In this document: positions 10,077 through 21,252 of the stretch, piece after piece
Layout: every line of letters starts with the position of its first letter
Numbering within the stretch: the first letter of the stretch is position 1
The notes under the pieces: generated by a model
Databases searched by the model: none
What the model saw: only the letters and a program-made list of their open reading frames with translations
What the model was told of the DNA's origin: nothing
Made by a program: the position numbers and the translations under genes
Assembly (NCBI RefSeq): GCF_022965805.1
Contig: NC_133101.1
Location: forward strand, 7,146,569 to 7,210,568
Reading direction: 5' to 3'
Length of the DNA stretch: 64,000 bases
Source: Primulina eburnea
Taxonomy: Eukaryota; Streptophyta; Magnoliopsida; Lamiales; Gesneriaceae

Positions 10077-13000
10077 ATGCGCACATCTCCGCCTCCGCCG
10101 CAGCTTGACTCGGATTCCGCGCAGGACTCAGCGGAGCACCGTCTCCGTGAGGCAGAGGAGCGGCTCAAGGAAGCGATTAAGGACCTGCAACGCCGGAAGA
10201 TAGGAGCTCAGGGAGGACTCCACCCGCCGTGCGACCACGCTGATGAGTCTTGCGTCGCCAATGCCGTCGGAAACCTCTGCCAGAGTTTTCTGTTATCGTA
10301 CGGTATTCGGGTGGGGATCGGGATTCTCCTTCGGGCGTTTAAACTGGTTCGCCTGAAGTCATATTCATCTCTCCTTGATCTCAAGGTTTAGCTATATGTT
10401 TCTCTTTTTTTTAAGTTTGTTTGTTTGATTCTCTAGAAAGTTGATTACTTGATGCATTTTTCAGTGTAATCGCCAAATTTTTGGAATAAAAGTTTGATCT
10501 TTGTCATTTTGACCAAAAAAGTGTGGCAGTCTGTGATTCATATTCAGCAACATATATGTGCTTCAGAAAATGCGTTTCTGTGGATGTATTTATCGCTGCA
10601 ATGGTTTACCTACTTTGACTATCATCATGATAACATAGAAATATTGTGTATAAAACGGGCAAGACAGGGAATTGTGTGGTAAGGTTAGCTTAAGAGGTTG
10701 TAATGAGATTCGGGAAATCTGCAAAGGTTTGGGGTTCTGGTGGCAACCGATAATGGTAGAATGAATAGCACAACATGAACGTGTTAACTGGGGTCTGGGA
10801 GGTATTAAAATTGATGCAAAGAGAATGTCATAAGTAGTCCAAAATCAAATTTAGATGGAAAACAAACTCTGTAGTCAACAATGGTCGATTGAGGAATTTT
10901 ATAACAATAAGATTTAGAGTTGGAAGAAATAAAAAACCGATTATGGATGAATCTTTATGCGCATAAGCGTGCTGTTCCCGGATTTGATAGAAGATATGTA
11001 CTTGTTAGAGTGTGCTATGTACTTGGAAGAGTTTTATTATTTGCTGGTTGGGGTTATTTAATATTTTGGTGACCTATTTATTTGATTGCAGCAACTTGTA
11101 TCTGAGAAAGACCTTATAGTGAGAGAGGAAGCATGCCGAATTGGTTTGCTTTTTGGAGGATTGACTGGTTCCTACCATGCTCTTAGGTGTTTGCTGAGAA
11201 AGCTTAGAAAGAAAGAGACACCAATGAATACGTAAGTTAACATTTATCGCTCATTTACTTGGTTTTTGACTGCACGTTACTTGATGATGTTATGTCCTTG
11301 AAGAAAATCTCAAAGTTCTTGATTTGGTATTATCTCTTTGTTTGAGCCTTTAATTTTTTAAATAGATTTTCGTTGTATTATTTATCCATCTCCGTATGTA
11401 TGACATTGTTAAAGGGGATGATGGGGCAGATTTTTAGCTGGTGCAGTCTCAGGATTATCTATCTTAGCATTAGATGATTCAAGCCGTAGGCGTACGCTCG
11501 CTTTATATCTTTTGGCTAGGCTTGCTCAGGTATGAGTACAATTTTCCTAGTTTTTCTTCCAGTGTATGAGGTACTATGACTGCTTTTGCATGTTTTTACT
11601 TTGTCTAAATTATATGATCACTTATCTAGTGTGCATATAACTCGGCTAAATCCAACAACAAGTTCCACCTTTGGGGAAGCCATTGGAGTCATGGTGACAC
11701 TCTGCTTTTTTCGATAGCCTGTGCACAAGTAATTGACTTATCACTTTCTGAAAGTCTCAATTGTAACTGTTGTTTTCTTTTGGTCAATATTCTGTTTTAG
11801 GGTCATGATCTCTGGTATAAGCTCTAGAACATATTATCACACTACAAATTATCTTTGTTTGTTACAGAGGATGCTCAATTTCGATTCCTTTTTCTAATGC
11901 AGTTCTTTTGTTGTCGATTTTCTAATTATAAGCACATTTCAGGTTATGTATGCTTTTGTTATGCGCCCTGAAAGCATGCCAAAATCATATCAAGATTTCA
12001 TTCAGAAAACGGGTCCAGTTGCTGCACCAGTGTACAAAGCTGTGAGGGATTGCTGTAGAGGTTCTCCAGTAGATATTACCTCACTATCTACTTACTTGTC
12101 CAACAGAAGAGTATTTAGCACTGTGAAATTGGATGAGTTTCCGGATATTGTTCCTTGCTCTATTATCCACCCTAATACTGACTCGTGCTTATTTCACAAT
12201 GCAAATGCTGCCAGAGATACCTTCAGGAAAACTTTTCCTCTATATTTCTCTTTGACATTTGTGCCCTTTGTTGTTCTGCGCATGCAAAAGGTACATCCTC
12301 TCATTATTAATGTTCAAAATCATGCCTTTGTAGTTTTCGCTGTCCATTCATTTTTTATCAAAAATTTTATGAGGTTTGACCAAATAATATGTGTTATATT
12401 CGACAAAAAGTCCGAGGGGGATCAAATAAACTGTACACATTTTCGATATAATAATTTCAAGTTACCTGTTCTAGGCTTTTAATTAGAAGATGATGGAGAG
12501 CTTATTTTCCATTTAATCATTGCACTTTTGTGTAAGAATACACCTTTACTGCTCTTCCTTGTACATTTTGGAAGAGGATATTGATTATTTCTTTGTCCGA
12601 GCAAATATTCAAAAAGCGTCTCTATTTTGCATTTATCGTGTTAGCAAATGGAAGAATCTCTGTTAATATCTTAACGAGTTTGGAAAATATTTGGACTTAT
12701 CTCCTCTATGGTATATAGACTCTGTAAAAATGAGATTTACTAGATGATTTTGCCTTCAGTGTTGTAAGTTATGTAACCGTGTTCCTAGCTAAGTTCTAGT
12801 CAATGCAAGTTCTCATAATCGCTTAGTGGGTAATTATGTATTGTCTCTTTTCAAAGTTTATGGATGCTCCAGTTCGAACCTGTTGGCTTGCTGTTAAAGG
12901 TGCTGTGCGCTCTACAACGTTCTTATCTGCTTTTGTTGGCATCTTTCAGGTACCATTTCCTGCTGCTTCATTTATATAACATTCAGCCATCATAACTGTA

Positions 13001-14025
13001 CTGATTAACATATCCCGGCAACAAAAGGGGGTAATATGCATGCACAGAAAAGTGGCATTGAAGGACCACAAGCTCTTGTATTGGCTTGCAGGGGGGATCT
13101 CTGCCCTGTCTGTGCTATTGGAAAAGAAAGCTAGACGTGGGGAGTTGGCCTTGTATGTTCTTCCTCGAGCTGGAGAATCTTTATGGTATATCTTAGTGAA
13201 TCGCCATTTGCTTCCAGATATAAAAAATGCTGAGGTACAAAGGACTCTCCTTTATCTCGTTAAATTAGTTGGGGAATTCTACCAATGCTTTACAGTATTT
13301 ATTGTTGAAATGCGTTTGAGTGTATTAAGGTTATGCAATTCCTGATATGCTGAAAAGATGCTTATTCCCTCTGCTTGATAAGACCAATATCCAGTATCAA
13401 CAATTTTTATTCCCTTTTCTTGTCCTAGAAAAGTTTAATCTTTTTTTCCAAAATTCCTTCTTCTCAATCGTACGAAAGAGTCTCCCTCAAAATATAGTCC
13501 AATTTTACGGGAGTAGTTGAATCCCTGGCACAACTAATGGTTTAATTATTATCGGCTCTTAGCAAAATGATCACAAAGATGTGGAGAAACTACTTTGTGG
13601 TGTGGTAATTAACCACATTCTTTTCACTGCCAGATTAATTAAGCAACGGTGTGATTATCTAATAAAAAATAATTGAAACACACTTGTGAACTGTGTTCGA
13701 GTCCGAATTCAAAAGTGTATTATTCTATCCCTGAGCTAACTTTTATTCTCAAATATCCTAGGTGGCTTTGTTCTGTGCATGCATGGGTGGAATCATGTAT
13801 TACTTAGAACACGAACCAGATACCATGGCTCCATTTCTTAGGGGCCTGATTCGCCGCTTCCTTGCGAGTAAAATCAGTAATCCAGGCCCATCAGCAAGTC
13901 GAAACGCCTCTTACGCATATCTACACACATTGGATGCCATAAAAAAGCCACAGATGCAGGATGGCCGAGAGGACGAAAGTTCATCTTCTCAAAAATACAA
14001 TCTTGAATCTATTCCTGGACTCTGA
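10077..14025 (+). CDS. TMEM135-like / Tim17-Tim22-Tim23-family membrane protein, seven exons (copy 1)
   Basis: Exons inferred from GT/AG borders and codon phase: 10077-10385, 11092-11231, 11430-11529, 11943-12290, 12857-12949, 13028-13234, 13762-14025. Together they give 1461 bases, 486 residues. The N-terminus is Pro-rich, then a charged helical stretch (EHRLREAEERLKEAIKD), then Cys-containing hydrophobic segments. GLLFGGLTGSYHALRCLL and FLAGAVSGLSILALDD are Gly-rich membrane helices of the Tim17-like fold. Later conserved stretches include HRKVALKDHKLLYWLAGG and VLPRAGESLWYILVNRHLLP. Plant members are annotated as Tim17/22/23-family proteins and animal TMEM135 is tied to mitochondria, peroxisomes and lipid handling; the plant role is not established. 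The exon 6 acceptor (AAAAG before GGGGTA) has a weak pyrimidine tract and exon 1's donor is GTTTAG, so those two borders are least certain. Confidence 0.85.
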
Positions 14026-14565
14026 GCTTGTTTTTCTCAATTGCTCAGCTGTGACAGCTATTATTTTAGGTATTGATTCGAAGACATTCATTGTTGGCAA
14101 GAGAGTTCTGTTACTCTAAAGACGGAGGAGGAGGAGATTGAAAGTAATCTTGTCGTCCCGCCTTCGTAAAAGTAGTCATCATCCCCTTTTAACCGCGACG
14201 GGCCAATTTTTTTTTCAGTTCTTCATAAAACTGAATGTTAGGTGAAGATTTGAGGGTAATTTCATGATATGTAAATATTGCCAACTCCCATCTATATTAA
14301 GATCAAACTGAACTTTAGTATGATTAGAGGACTTCTATTGATGAGTCAATTGCAGTATTGTAATGCATTCGTATCTCTGATGTGTGGTACGATTTATGTT
14401 TTTGTTCTCGTTCTTCTTTCGCGATTTTCAACTCAATTTTTTTAAATCATATGGAATATAAAGTGAATCTATCGTCATGAAAGTTGGAATAACCTTTGGA
14501 TTAATCAACTTGGGAATATATATAATCCACCATTTTCACGAGTTTAATTCAAATTATTCTCAGAG

Positions 14566-14744
14566 TTGGTCTCATATGAGATTGTCTCATGGGTCATAAT
14601 CTGTGAGACGAGTCAACCTTACCCATATTCACAATAAAAAGTAATACTCTTAGCATAAAAAGTAATATTTTTTTATGAGTGATCCAAATAAGAGATCCGT
14701 CTCACAAAAACGACCTGTGAGACCGTCTCACACAAATTTTTGTC
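14566..14744. mobile_element. MITE-like element with GTCTCAC palindromic ends (M1, copy 1)
   Basis: About 180 bp. Both ends carry GTGAGAC/GTCTCAC-type inverted sequence; the interior has two AAAAAGTAATA repeats and a conserved CCAAATAAGAGATCCGTCTC block. It shares all of this with its neighbour at 14799. No open frame, so it would move only with help. The superfamily is not assigned. Confidence 0.75.
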
Positions 14745-14798
14745 TTATTCTCAATATTATTTATATCTTTTTTTGGTTATGGTTGCCTCTCTTTTTTG

Positions 14799-14978
14799 AG
14801 TGAGTCTTATGTGAGACCGTCTCACGGATCTTAATCTGTGAGATGGGTCAACCTTACTCATATTCATAATAAAAAGTAATACTCTTAGCATAAAAAGTAA
14901 TACTTTTTCATGGATGACCCAAATAAGAGATCCGTCTCACACATATGACCCGTGAGACCGTCTCACACAAATTTTTGC
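14799..14978. mobile_element. MITE-like element with GTCTCAC palindromic ends (M2, copy 1)
   Basis: About 180 bp, the cleanest member: GTGAGACCGTCTCACGGATC at the left and GTGAGACCGTCTCAC at the right. Each is itself a 15-base near-perfect palindrome, so the RNA or single strand could fold at both scales. It has the same interior as M1. Confidence 0.8.
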
Positions 14979-15097
14979 CCTCTTTTTTATGTGATGATTT
15001 GATTTTCAATTTTCACATATATTTGTATTATCGTGAAAAGGAAAAAATAAATTTGGATCTTAAAAAACATGATTTTATTTATTTATTATTATTATTA

Positions 15098-15222
15098 TTG
15101 AGACGTAATCGCGTGAGAACTCATGGTTCACCGATGTCTACTTTGTACGGAGGTAAATTTGGCCCGCCGACATCTGAAGTCAATTCACGTCTTCCAGCAT
15201 TTCTGGGTGCGCAGATGGCATG
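15098..15222. other. GC-richer island of unknown origin in AT-rich DNA (copy 1)
   Basis: About 125 bases with a base composition and codon-like texture unlike the surrounding TTATTATT-rich DNA. It is open on both strands for about 30 codons (for example TLYGGKFGPPTSEVNSRL on the plus strand). The corresponding place in tandem unit 2 (about 19020-19060) is a short GATGATGATG run, so the island was gained in unit 1 or lost in unit 2. No family recognised. Confidence 0.5.
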
Positions 15223-15357
15223 TTTAATTTTATTATTATAATATTTCTTATAAAATTGGATAATAATTACTGTGTTAATGATATCTTTTTAAAAAAAATT
15301 AAGTTCGTCATGTTCATAAAAAATTATTGTTTAATCAATTTATATAATGAATATAAC

Positions 15358-15512
15358 AAAAACTTGTGTGAGAGGGTCTCACGAGTCGTATCTGTGAGAC
15401 AGATCTCTTATTTGAGTCACCCATGAAAAAGTATTACTTTTTATGCTAAAAGTATTTGACTCGTATCACAGATTATGATCCGTGAGACGGTCTCACATGA
15501 GACTCACTCAAT
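15358..15512. mobile_element. MITE-like element with GTCTCAC palindromic ends (M3, copy 1)
   Basis: Opposite orientation to M1 and M2: begins TGTGTGAGAGGGTCTCACGAG and ends GTGAGACGGTCTCACATGAG. The interior contains the reverse complement of the GAGATC..AAATAAGAG and AAAAAGTAATACTT blocks. Confidence 0.75.
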
Positions 15513-16857
15513 GAATATTGGACCTTTGTAATTTGATATGAATATTATAATTAGTGTGTTTGTACATATTGTTGTGACAAAAAATCTATTTTCTATTAAA
15601 CTTAATTTCAATAAAAAAAATGTAATAATATTATGATAGAAAAAAGAAATTTGTTTTGGTGTTGAAGAGGATGATAAAAAAGAGAAGAAATTTGATTATT
15701 ATAATATATAATAGATTTTTGGTATTAAATATTTCTTTTTGAATTCGAGATATTATATTAAAATTTGAAAGTTTAAAAACGTTTTTTAACAATATTTTTA
15801 TGTTACAAATTATATGATTAATTAAATAAAAAATTCAAAAGTATAATTAAAAATAAGAATATTTTATTTTGATATAATATATAAATAAAATGAAATCTAC
15901 TAAAATAAATTTAATGATATTTTTTATTAAAAAATAAAATATTTTGCAATTTAAAAAAGAGTATTTTAAATTTATAAAAAACTTGATATTAAATTTAGTT
16001 ACTTTAGATATCTCAAACTTATACACACACATTACGTTTCATGTAAGATCGTCTCACAAATTTATATACGTGAGATGATCTACTCGGTCCATACTTAGAG
16101 TGAAAAATAATAAGACAATATAAAAATAAAATTTTTATGAGTCGAGCCAAGTAAAAGATTCTACTCACAAAACTGATGCTTCAGACGATCTCACAATATT
16201 TTTGTAATATTTATATATAAATGACGTTAATTAATTTTTTAAATGTATTTATTTTAATAACTGGGCATAATTTATGAAAAAAATTATGAGTCTCTACAAA
16301 TCTTCCAAAGTAAATGAAGAAGAGTCTATGAAAATATTTTATAACTAAGTGATTTTCTATTAGAAATTTATTAACCTGACAAAATCTATTATTTTAAAAA
16401 AGTCATTAAATCTATGCATTGAATACAAGCGACATAATTATATCGAGTACTACAATTTTAAAAAAGAAATCGGTATACATGTAATTCAATGATTGATACT
16501 TAAATCTTTCACGATTTAAAATAGATTACCCGAATATAACAGAAAATCTTCATTAATACACATTTCAGTCTTTGCAATTCACATATAGCAGAAATCTTCA
16601 TAAAAAATATACATATTATAAATTCATTCGGTATCACTTTATATTTGGTTAGGTGCATTGGACGCAAGATTAACCTATTATTAATTCCCAACACGGTAAT
16701 AATATTATAATATCGACTTTACAACTAATTTTAGTTTGAATTTCGAAATTTCAAGCAATCTTGCTAAATAAATTTGAAATTGATTAAAATTAAGTCAAAC
16801 ATATGACAAAATCCACAAGAATCATATCAAAATAAATATTAATTTCCAAAATATCAC

Positions 16858-16865
16858 TATTTAAA
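16858..16865 (+). promoter_or_regulatory. TATA-like box of the CBM43 gene, copy 1
   Basis: TATTTAAA 84 bases before the ATG, conserved in copy 2 (46525) and in the diverged paralog (51598), each followed by the same leader CAAGATTTATT.ATCACAAGAAACAAAC. Confidence 0.55.
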
Positions 16866-16948
16866 CACGTTTAGTCTACAAGATTTATTTATCACAAGAA
16901 ACAAACAAAAAACCAGACAATTAATTTAGTACAAGAATTCAAATATCC

Positions 16949-17789
16949 ATGGCAAGAAACAATCTTTCTTCTTTCACTGCCATTGTTTGTTTATGTCTTT
17001 GTCTATATATAATAACCGTCTATGCGATACGAGAAAACCCTAAACTCGACGATCATGGCAGAGTAAGTTCTTTCGCGTTTTTTTTAGCACGACGACGATT
17101 CAATTTAATTATATGTTATTTCTTATTAGATAATAACTAATTTGTTCATCTTACACAGGCTAAGTATTGTGTCGCGAAAAAAAACGCCCCGGATGATTTG
17201 TTAAAAGAATATATATACTATGCTTGTACGATTTTGAATTTCAATTGCAGCGTTATAAAGCCGGGTGGTTCGTGTTATCTTCCCAACACAGTAATGAATC
17301 ATGCATCGTATGCGTTCGATCTCGTCTACAGAAATGCCGCCGGAAAATGCGACTGGCCTAACAATATCTCAAGAATAACGCTTGAGGATCCTTGTAAGTT
17401 ATATATATATATAGTTTACGTTTTTTAAAATTAAAATTTGTGGATTAATTAGTTTCGGACTTGAATATTTAAATAGAAAAAATGTAAAGTTTGAGATACT
17501 TAGTGATCCGACTTTGTGACACTAAATTAGTTTTACGAAAATATCCTGGTCAATTTAGAAAAATAATATTTTATTTTAAAAAGTATATTCGTAATTTACT
17601 CATAATTACCATATTTCATTCACCTTCAAAAGTTCAAAAATTTACACATTATTTCAAGGAAAAAACTTGTATGAGACGGTCTCACGAGTCGTATTTTGTG
17701 AGATAGATCTCTTATTTGGGTCGTTATGAAAATTTATTACTTTTTATGCTAAGAGTATTATTTTTTTTTGTCAATATCGATATAGTTGA

Positions 17790-17845
<56 letters not shown>

Positions 17846-18039
17846 TTTATTTTGTGCGAAAAATATATGGCATGTGTCGCAATTGACTAGTTCAAATAGA
17901 TAAAATTTAAAATGCTGGATGTTTTTGTATAATTTCCGCGTATTGTCAATTCGAAATTGTTCTAATTTTTGGGGAAAATTAGAGATTTAAAAAGTTTGAC
18001 CATTTTGGTGCAGCATATGGTAAATGCCGGTTCCCATGA
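16949..18039 (+). CDS. Secreted single CBM43 (X8) domain protein, Ole e 10-like, three exons (copy 1)
   Basis: Exons 16949-17062, 17159-17393 and 18014-18039 join in phase to 124 residues. Residues 1-27 form a hydrophobic signal peptide (LCLCLYIITVYA), so the product is secreted to the cell wall. Residues 39-124 form one carbohydrate-binding module 43, with six Cys in the family pattern (YCVAKK, YYAC, NFNC, GGSC, GKCDW and a last Cys in the tiny third exon, SYGKCRFP) and the NHASYAFDLVYR helix. CBM43 proteins bind beta-1,3-glucan (callose); short ones act without a catalytic domain. A donor GTAAGT follows both coding exons. A polyadenylation-type AATAAA lies at 18128. Neighbouring unit 2 carries a diverged paralog at 51689. 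Assignment is firm; the ligand is by family only. Confidence 0.9.
17664..17843. repeat. Truncated GTCTCAC element and (TA)n microsatellite in CBM43 intron 2 (copy 1)
   Basis: 17664-17790 holds one end and the interior of the same MITE-like family (GAGACGGTCTCACGAGTCG, then ATTACTTTTTATGCTAAGAGTA). The other end is missing and replaced by a (TA)n tract at 17792-17843. The corresponding tract is longer in copy 2 and only about 15 bases in the noisy copy. Confidence 0.75.
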
Positions 18040-20249
18040 GTGGTGCGGATTGCGACAAGGACGAGGACAGAATCGACCACACACATTAATTGTACTGCTA
18101 GTGAAGGAATTGTCCTAATTGCTTATTAATAAAAACTCTTCATTATCAAATATATTTACTTGTAATGGAAAGCAAATCCGATTCCAATGCTGCGAATATT
18201 GTATTTAAAATTTCAGCTTAAGTGGAATTTATTTTTTTATATATTCTAACGTATAATATATTCAACATATCACCTTAATTAAATTTAGTTAGACTTTTTA
18301 CTATATTCTTTCTCAACTCAGCATACAGTTTCTTCATAAAACAATGACCTCGAGTTAACCGGCTAAAAACATGAAATGCCTTAATCCAAACACCATGCGG
18401 AAAGTTTTGAAACTTATCCTCCACAAATGTGATCAAGCATTGATCTTTTTTAAATCTAATGAATATTTGTTTCAATATAAAAAATAAATCGAGATTAAAC
18501 GATGTAACTCAATTTTTTTAAATCATATAATAGATGAACTGAAACTATCGTCTTGGAAGTTGGAATAACCCATGGTTTAATCAACATGGGAATATATATT
18601 GATATTCATTGAAAACTTAAGATTCGGTTATAATAGGTGATGCTAGTCCGAATGCAGACAAGGATGCTAGTGAACATCAATTTAGTGAATCATTAATTAG
18701 ACTCTCAAACCTGATATTTATAGGAGAATACATTGGTCTGTCATGTACCTCCTAACTTTGTTGGGAATGAGCCGGGATCCAAAGTATTGTTTGGGCCTGA
18801 TTTTGATTGGCCTATTCATAGGATATCATATATAATCCACCATTTTCACGAGTTTAATTCAAATTATTTAGTAATATTATATTTTTTTGTTATGGTTGCC
18901 TCTCTCTTTTATGTGATGATTTCATTTTCTATTTTCGCATATATTTGTATTATCGTGAAAAGGAAAAAAAATAAATTTGGATCTTAATAAACATGATTTT
19001 ATTTATTGATGTTTATTAATATGATGATGATGATGTAATAATTGATACATGGCATGTTTAATCTTATTATATAATATTTCTTATAAAATTGAATAAAAAT
19101 TACTGTGTTAATGATATCCTTCTTTAAAAATGAAGTGAGAAAATATACGACATATTCATAAAAATATTACACAAAAATTCTTATGAAATCGTATCATGCG
19201 TTAATTTTGTTAGATGAACCTCTTACTCGATTCGATCCATAAAAAAAAAAATTATATCAGAATTATTACTTTTGTTTTATATATAGATTGAATCACGTCT
19301 CTCAGATATATACATATAGAATCGTCTCATAAAAAATTTATGCGTATTATTGTTACTATTATTATTTGAGTTACTGTGAAGAGATAAACAAAATACAATT
19401 CAAAGCCCAAAAAACAATGTGAATTTAATTAACAATATTAAATAAATTCAAAAAATGTAAACATATATTATTTTAAAATATCATTCATCATATAAAGAAA
19501 AAAAAATTTATGATTAATGTCCATTATATCAAGAAAAAATATTATAAATAAAAGCAATGGTTATTAAATTGCTCCCCAGTTAGACTTCGACCGTGAATCA
19601 CATTTTGGACTCAAATTTTACTAAATTTGCAACAAAAGGGGAAAATATAATTTGTCCTATTATGGTTTCACTTTATTATGTATTTAAACTTTGATTTCGT
19701 TGTATGAGCTTTTAATATTTGTGTGCGATATGTGCATATATATATTTAACATTTCTGGTATTAAATATTTTTTTTTGAATTCGAGGGATTATATTAAAAT
19801 TTTAAAGTTTAAAAACATTTTTTATAATATTTTTTTATGTTACGAATCATATGATTATTTAACTAAAAAATTCAAAAGTAGAATTAAATAAAGAATATTT
19901 CATTTTGATATAATATATATAGATAAAAAGAAATCTAATGATATTTTTTTTAAATAAAATATTTTTCAAGAAAAAATTATTATTGTGTTTATAAAAAAAC
20001 ATTAAATTTAATTACTTTAGATATTTTAAACTTGATATATAAACACTTACACACACAATACACACACATATAGTAAGTTTCATGTAAAGTCGTCTCATGG
20101 ATCTATATCCGTGAGACGATCTAGTCGGTTCATACTTAGAGTAAAAAATAATACATTAACATAAAAATAATAATTTATATGAGTCGAGTTAGGTATGAGA
20201 TTCTTCTCACAAAACTGATGTTTGAAACGATCGCACAATAGTTTTTATG

Positions 20250-20324
<75 letters not shown>

Positions 20325-20472
20325 CGCATTATAAAATGACATTCATTAAATTTTTAATGTATTTATTTATATTATTGGGTATAATCTATGAAAAAAATTT
20401 ATTAGTGTCTAAAAATCTTCCAAAGTAAATCTAGAAGAGTCTATGAAAATATTTTATAACTAATTGATTTTC
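18040..20472. other. Intergenic, AT-rich, start of tandem unit 2; no gene seen
   Basis: It contains degenerate GTCTCA-type elements near 19170-19345 and 20078-20240 and a (TA)n(TG)n microsatellite at about 20255-20329. ORFs here are short and AT-driven. An 84-codon frame at 18733-18987 begins with ordinary-looking residues but ends in low-complexity hydrophobic sequence and is not conserved in unit 1. Confidence 0.5.
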
Positions 20473-21048
20473 TAGGGGAGTCAATTAGGTGGGGTGGGTC
20501 GGGTCGGGTCGAGCAACAGTACTATTCAAAAATTGCTCAACCCGAAAACTCCCAACCCGAACATAAACCCGAATCAACCCGATCAACATGATAAACTCGT
20601 ATAACTTGAATTTGAATTTTTTATAAAAAAAATTTAAAATAAAATTAAATAAAATTTAAATAAATAATATTAATATTTTAATTTAGATACATAATAATAA
20701 AATCTCTCTTATATATATGATTTGAATTTGAAAATCTAGTTGTAGAAAAAATAAAGTATATTTATAAAATCAAATAAAAAATTATTTAAAAAATAAAAAA
20801 TGTTTAAAATAATAATAAATTTATGATATAAATATATAATAAATATTTTTTCAGACATACAAAATATAAAAATATAGGCAATATTTCCTAGTTATATTTT
20901 TAAATTTTTTTATAATTTTCGGGTTGATCCGAACCCAACCCGATCATTTTTTTTTTGTCAGCTATCGGGTCCAACCTGATCTGCCCCGAACCCGAAAACC
21001 CAAACTCAAACCTGATTTTTTTTCGGATTGAGTCGAGTTTGTGGGTAA
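20473..21048. mobile_element. hAT-like nonautonomous element with GGGTCGGGTC ends (copy 1)
   Basis: Begins TAGGGGAGTCAATTAGGTGG, resembling the TAGGGGTGTCAA terminus of plant hAT elements, followed by GGGTCGGGTCGGGTCGAGC. Near the other end are the inverted partners CGGGTTGATCCGAACCC and CCCCGAACCCGAAAACCC. The middle is AT-rich and noncoding. Tandem unit 1 has no such insert at the corresponding site (16360, GATTTTCTATTAGAAATTT). The right border is degenerate. Confidence 0.65.
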
Positions 21049-21252
21049 TTAATACAAAAATCTATTAGAAATACAAAAGTCTATTAGAAATTTATTAACC
21101 TTACAAAAATCTATTATTTTTAAAAAATTCAATAAATCTATGATATCGGGTACTACAATTTTTTTTTTGATGGTTAACACTTGTAATTATTTCATAGCCA
21201 AGATGTCCTTAGTTACAAGTTGAATCAACCATAATGGAAAAGCTCCAGCCTC

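Larger units (their letters stand above)
14026..16948. other. Intergenic region: 3' UTR, three small inverted-repeat elements, a GC-rich island
   Basis: 14026-14430 is the probable 3' UTR of the TMEM135-like gene. Three GTGAGAC/GTCTCAC elements follow (annotated separately) with a more degenerate relative at about 16036-16204, and a GC-richer island at 15098-15222. The remainder is very AT-rich and without a credible gene. From about 14430 the DNA is paralogous to 18510 onward (tandem unit 1). Confidence 0.6.
14430..18505. repeat. Older tandem duplication, unit 1 (contains CBM43 gene)
   Basis: Begins with AACTCAATTTTTTTAAATCATAT, which recurs at about 18508. Matching landmarks follow in the same order: TTTCTTATAAAATTG (15243/19078), TTTTTGAATTCGAG (15747/19772), the TTCATGTAA..TCGTCTCA element (16038/20079) and TACTACAATTTT (16449/21151). 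Divergence is moderate, with many substitutions and indels, so this duplication is much older than the copy 1/copy 2 repeat. Confidence 0.8.

Noticed and set aside
10494..10682. 62-codon ORF downstream of TMEM135 exon 1
   Set aside because: It lies within intron 1 of the TMEM135-like gene (10386-11091) and has no family resemblance.
13046..13234. Alternative exon 6 acceptor at GCACAG/AAAAGTGGC in the TMEM135-like gene
   Set aside because: It would shift to a frame that loses the HRKVALKDHKLLYWLAGG and VLPRAGESLWYIL segments typical of the family.
18733..18987. 84-codon ORF downstream of the first CBM43 gene
   Set aside because: Not conserved in tandem unit 1, and its end is AT-driven low-complexity hydrophobic sequence.
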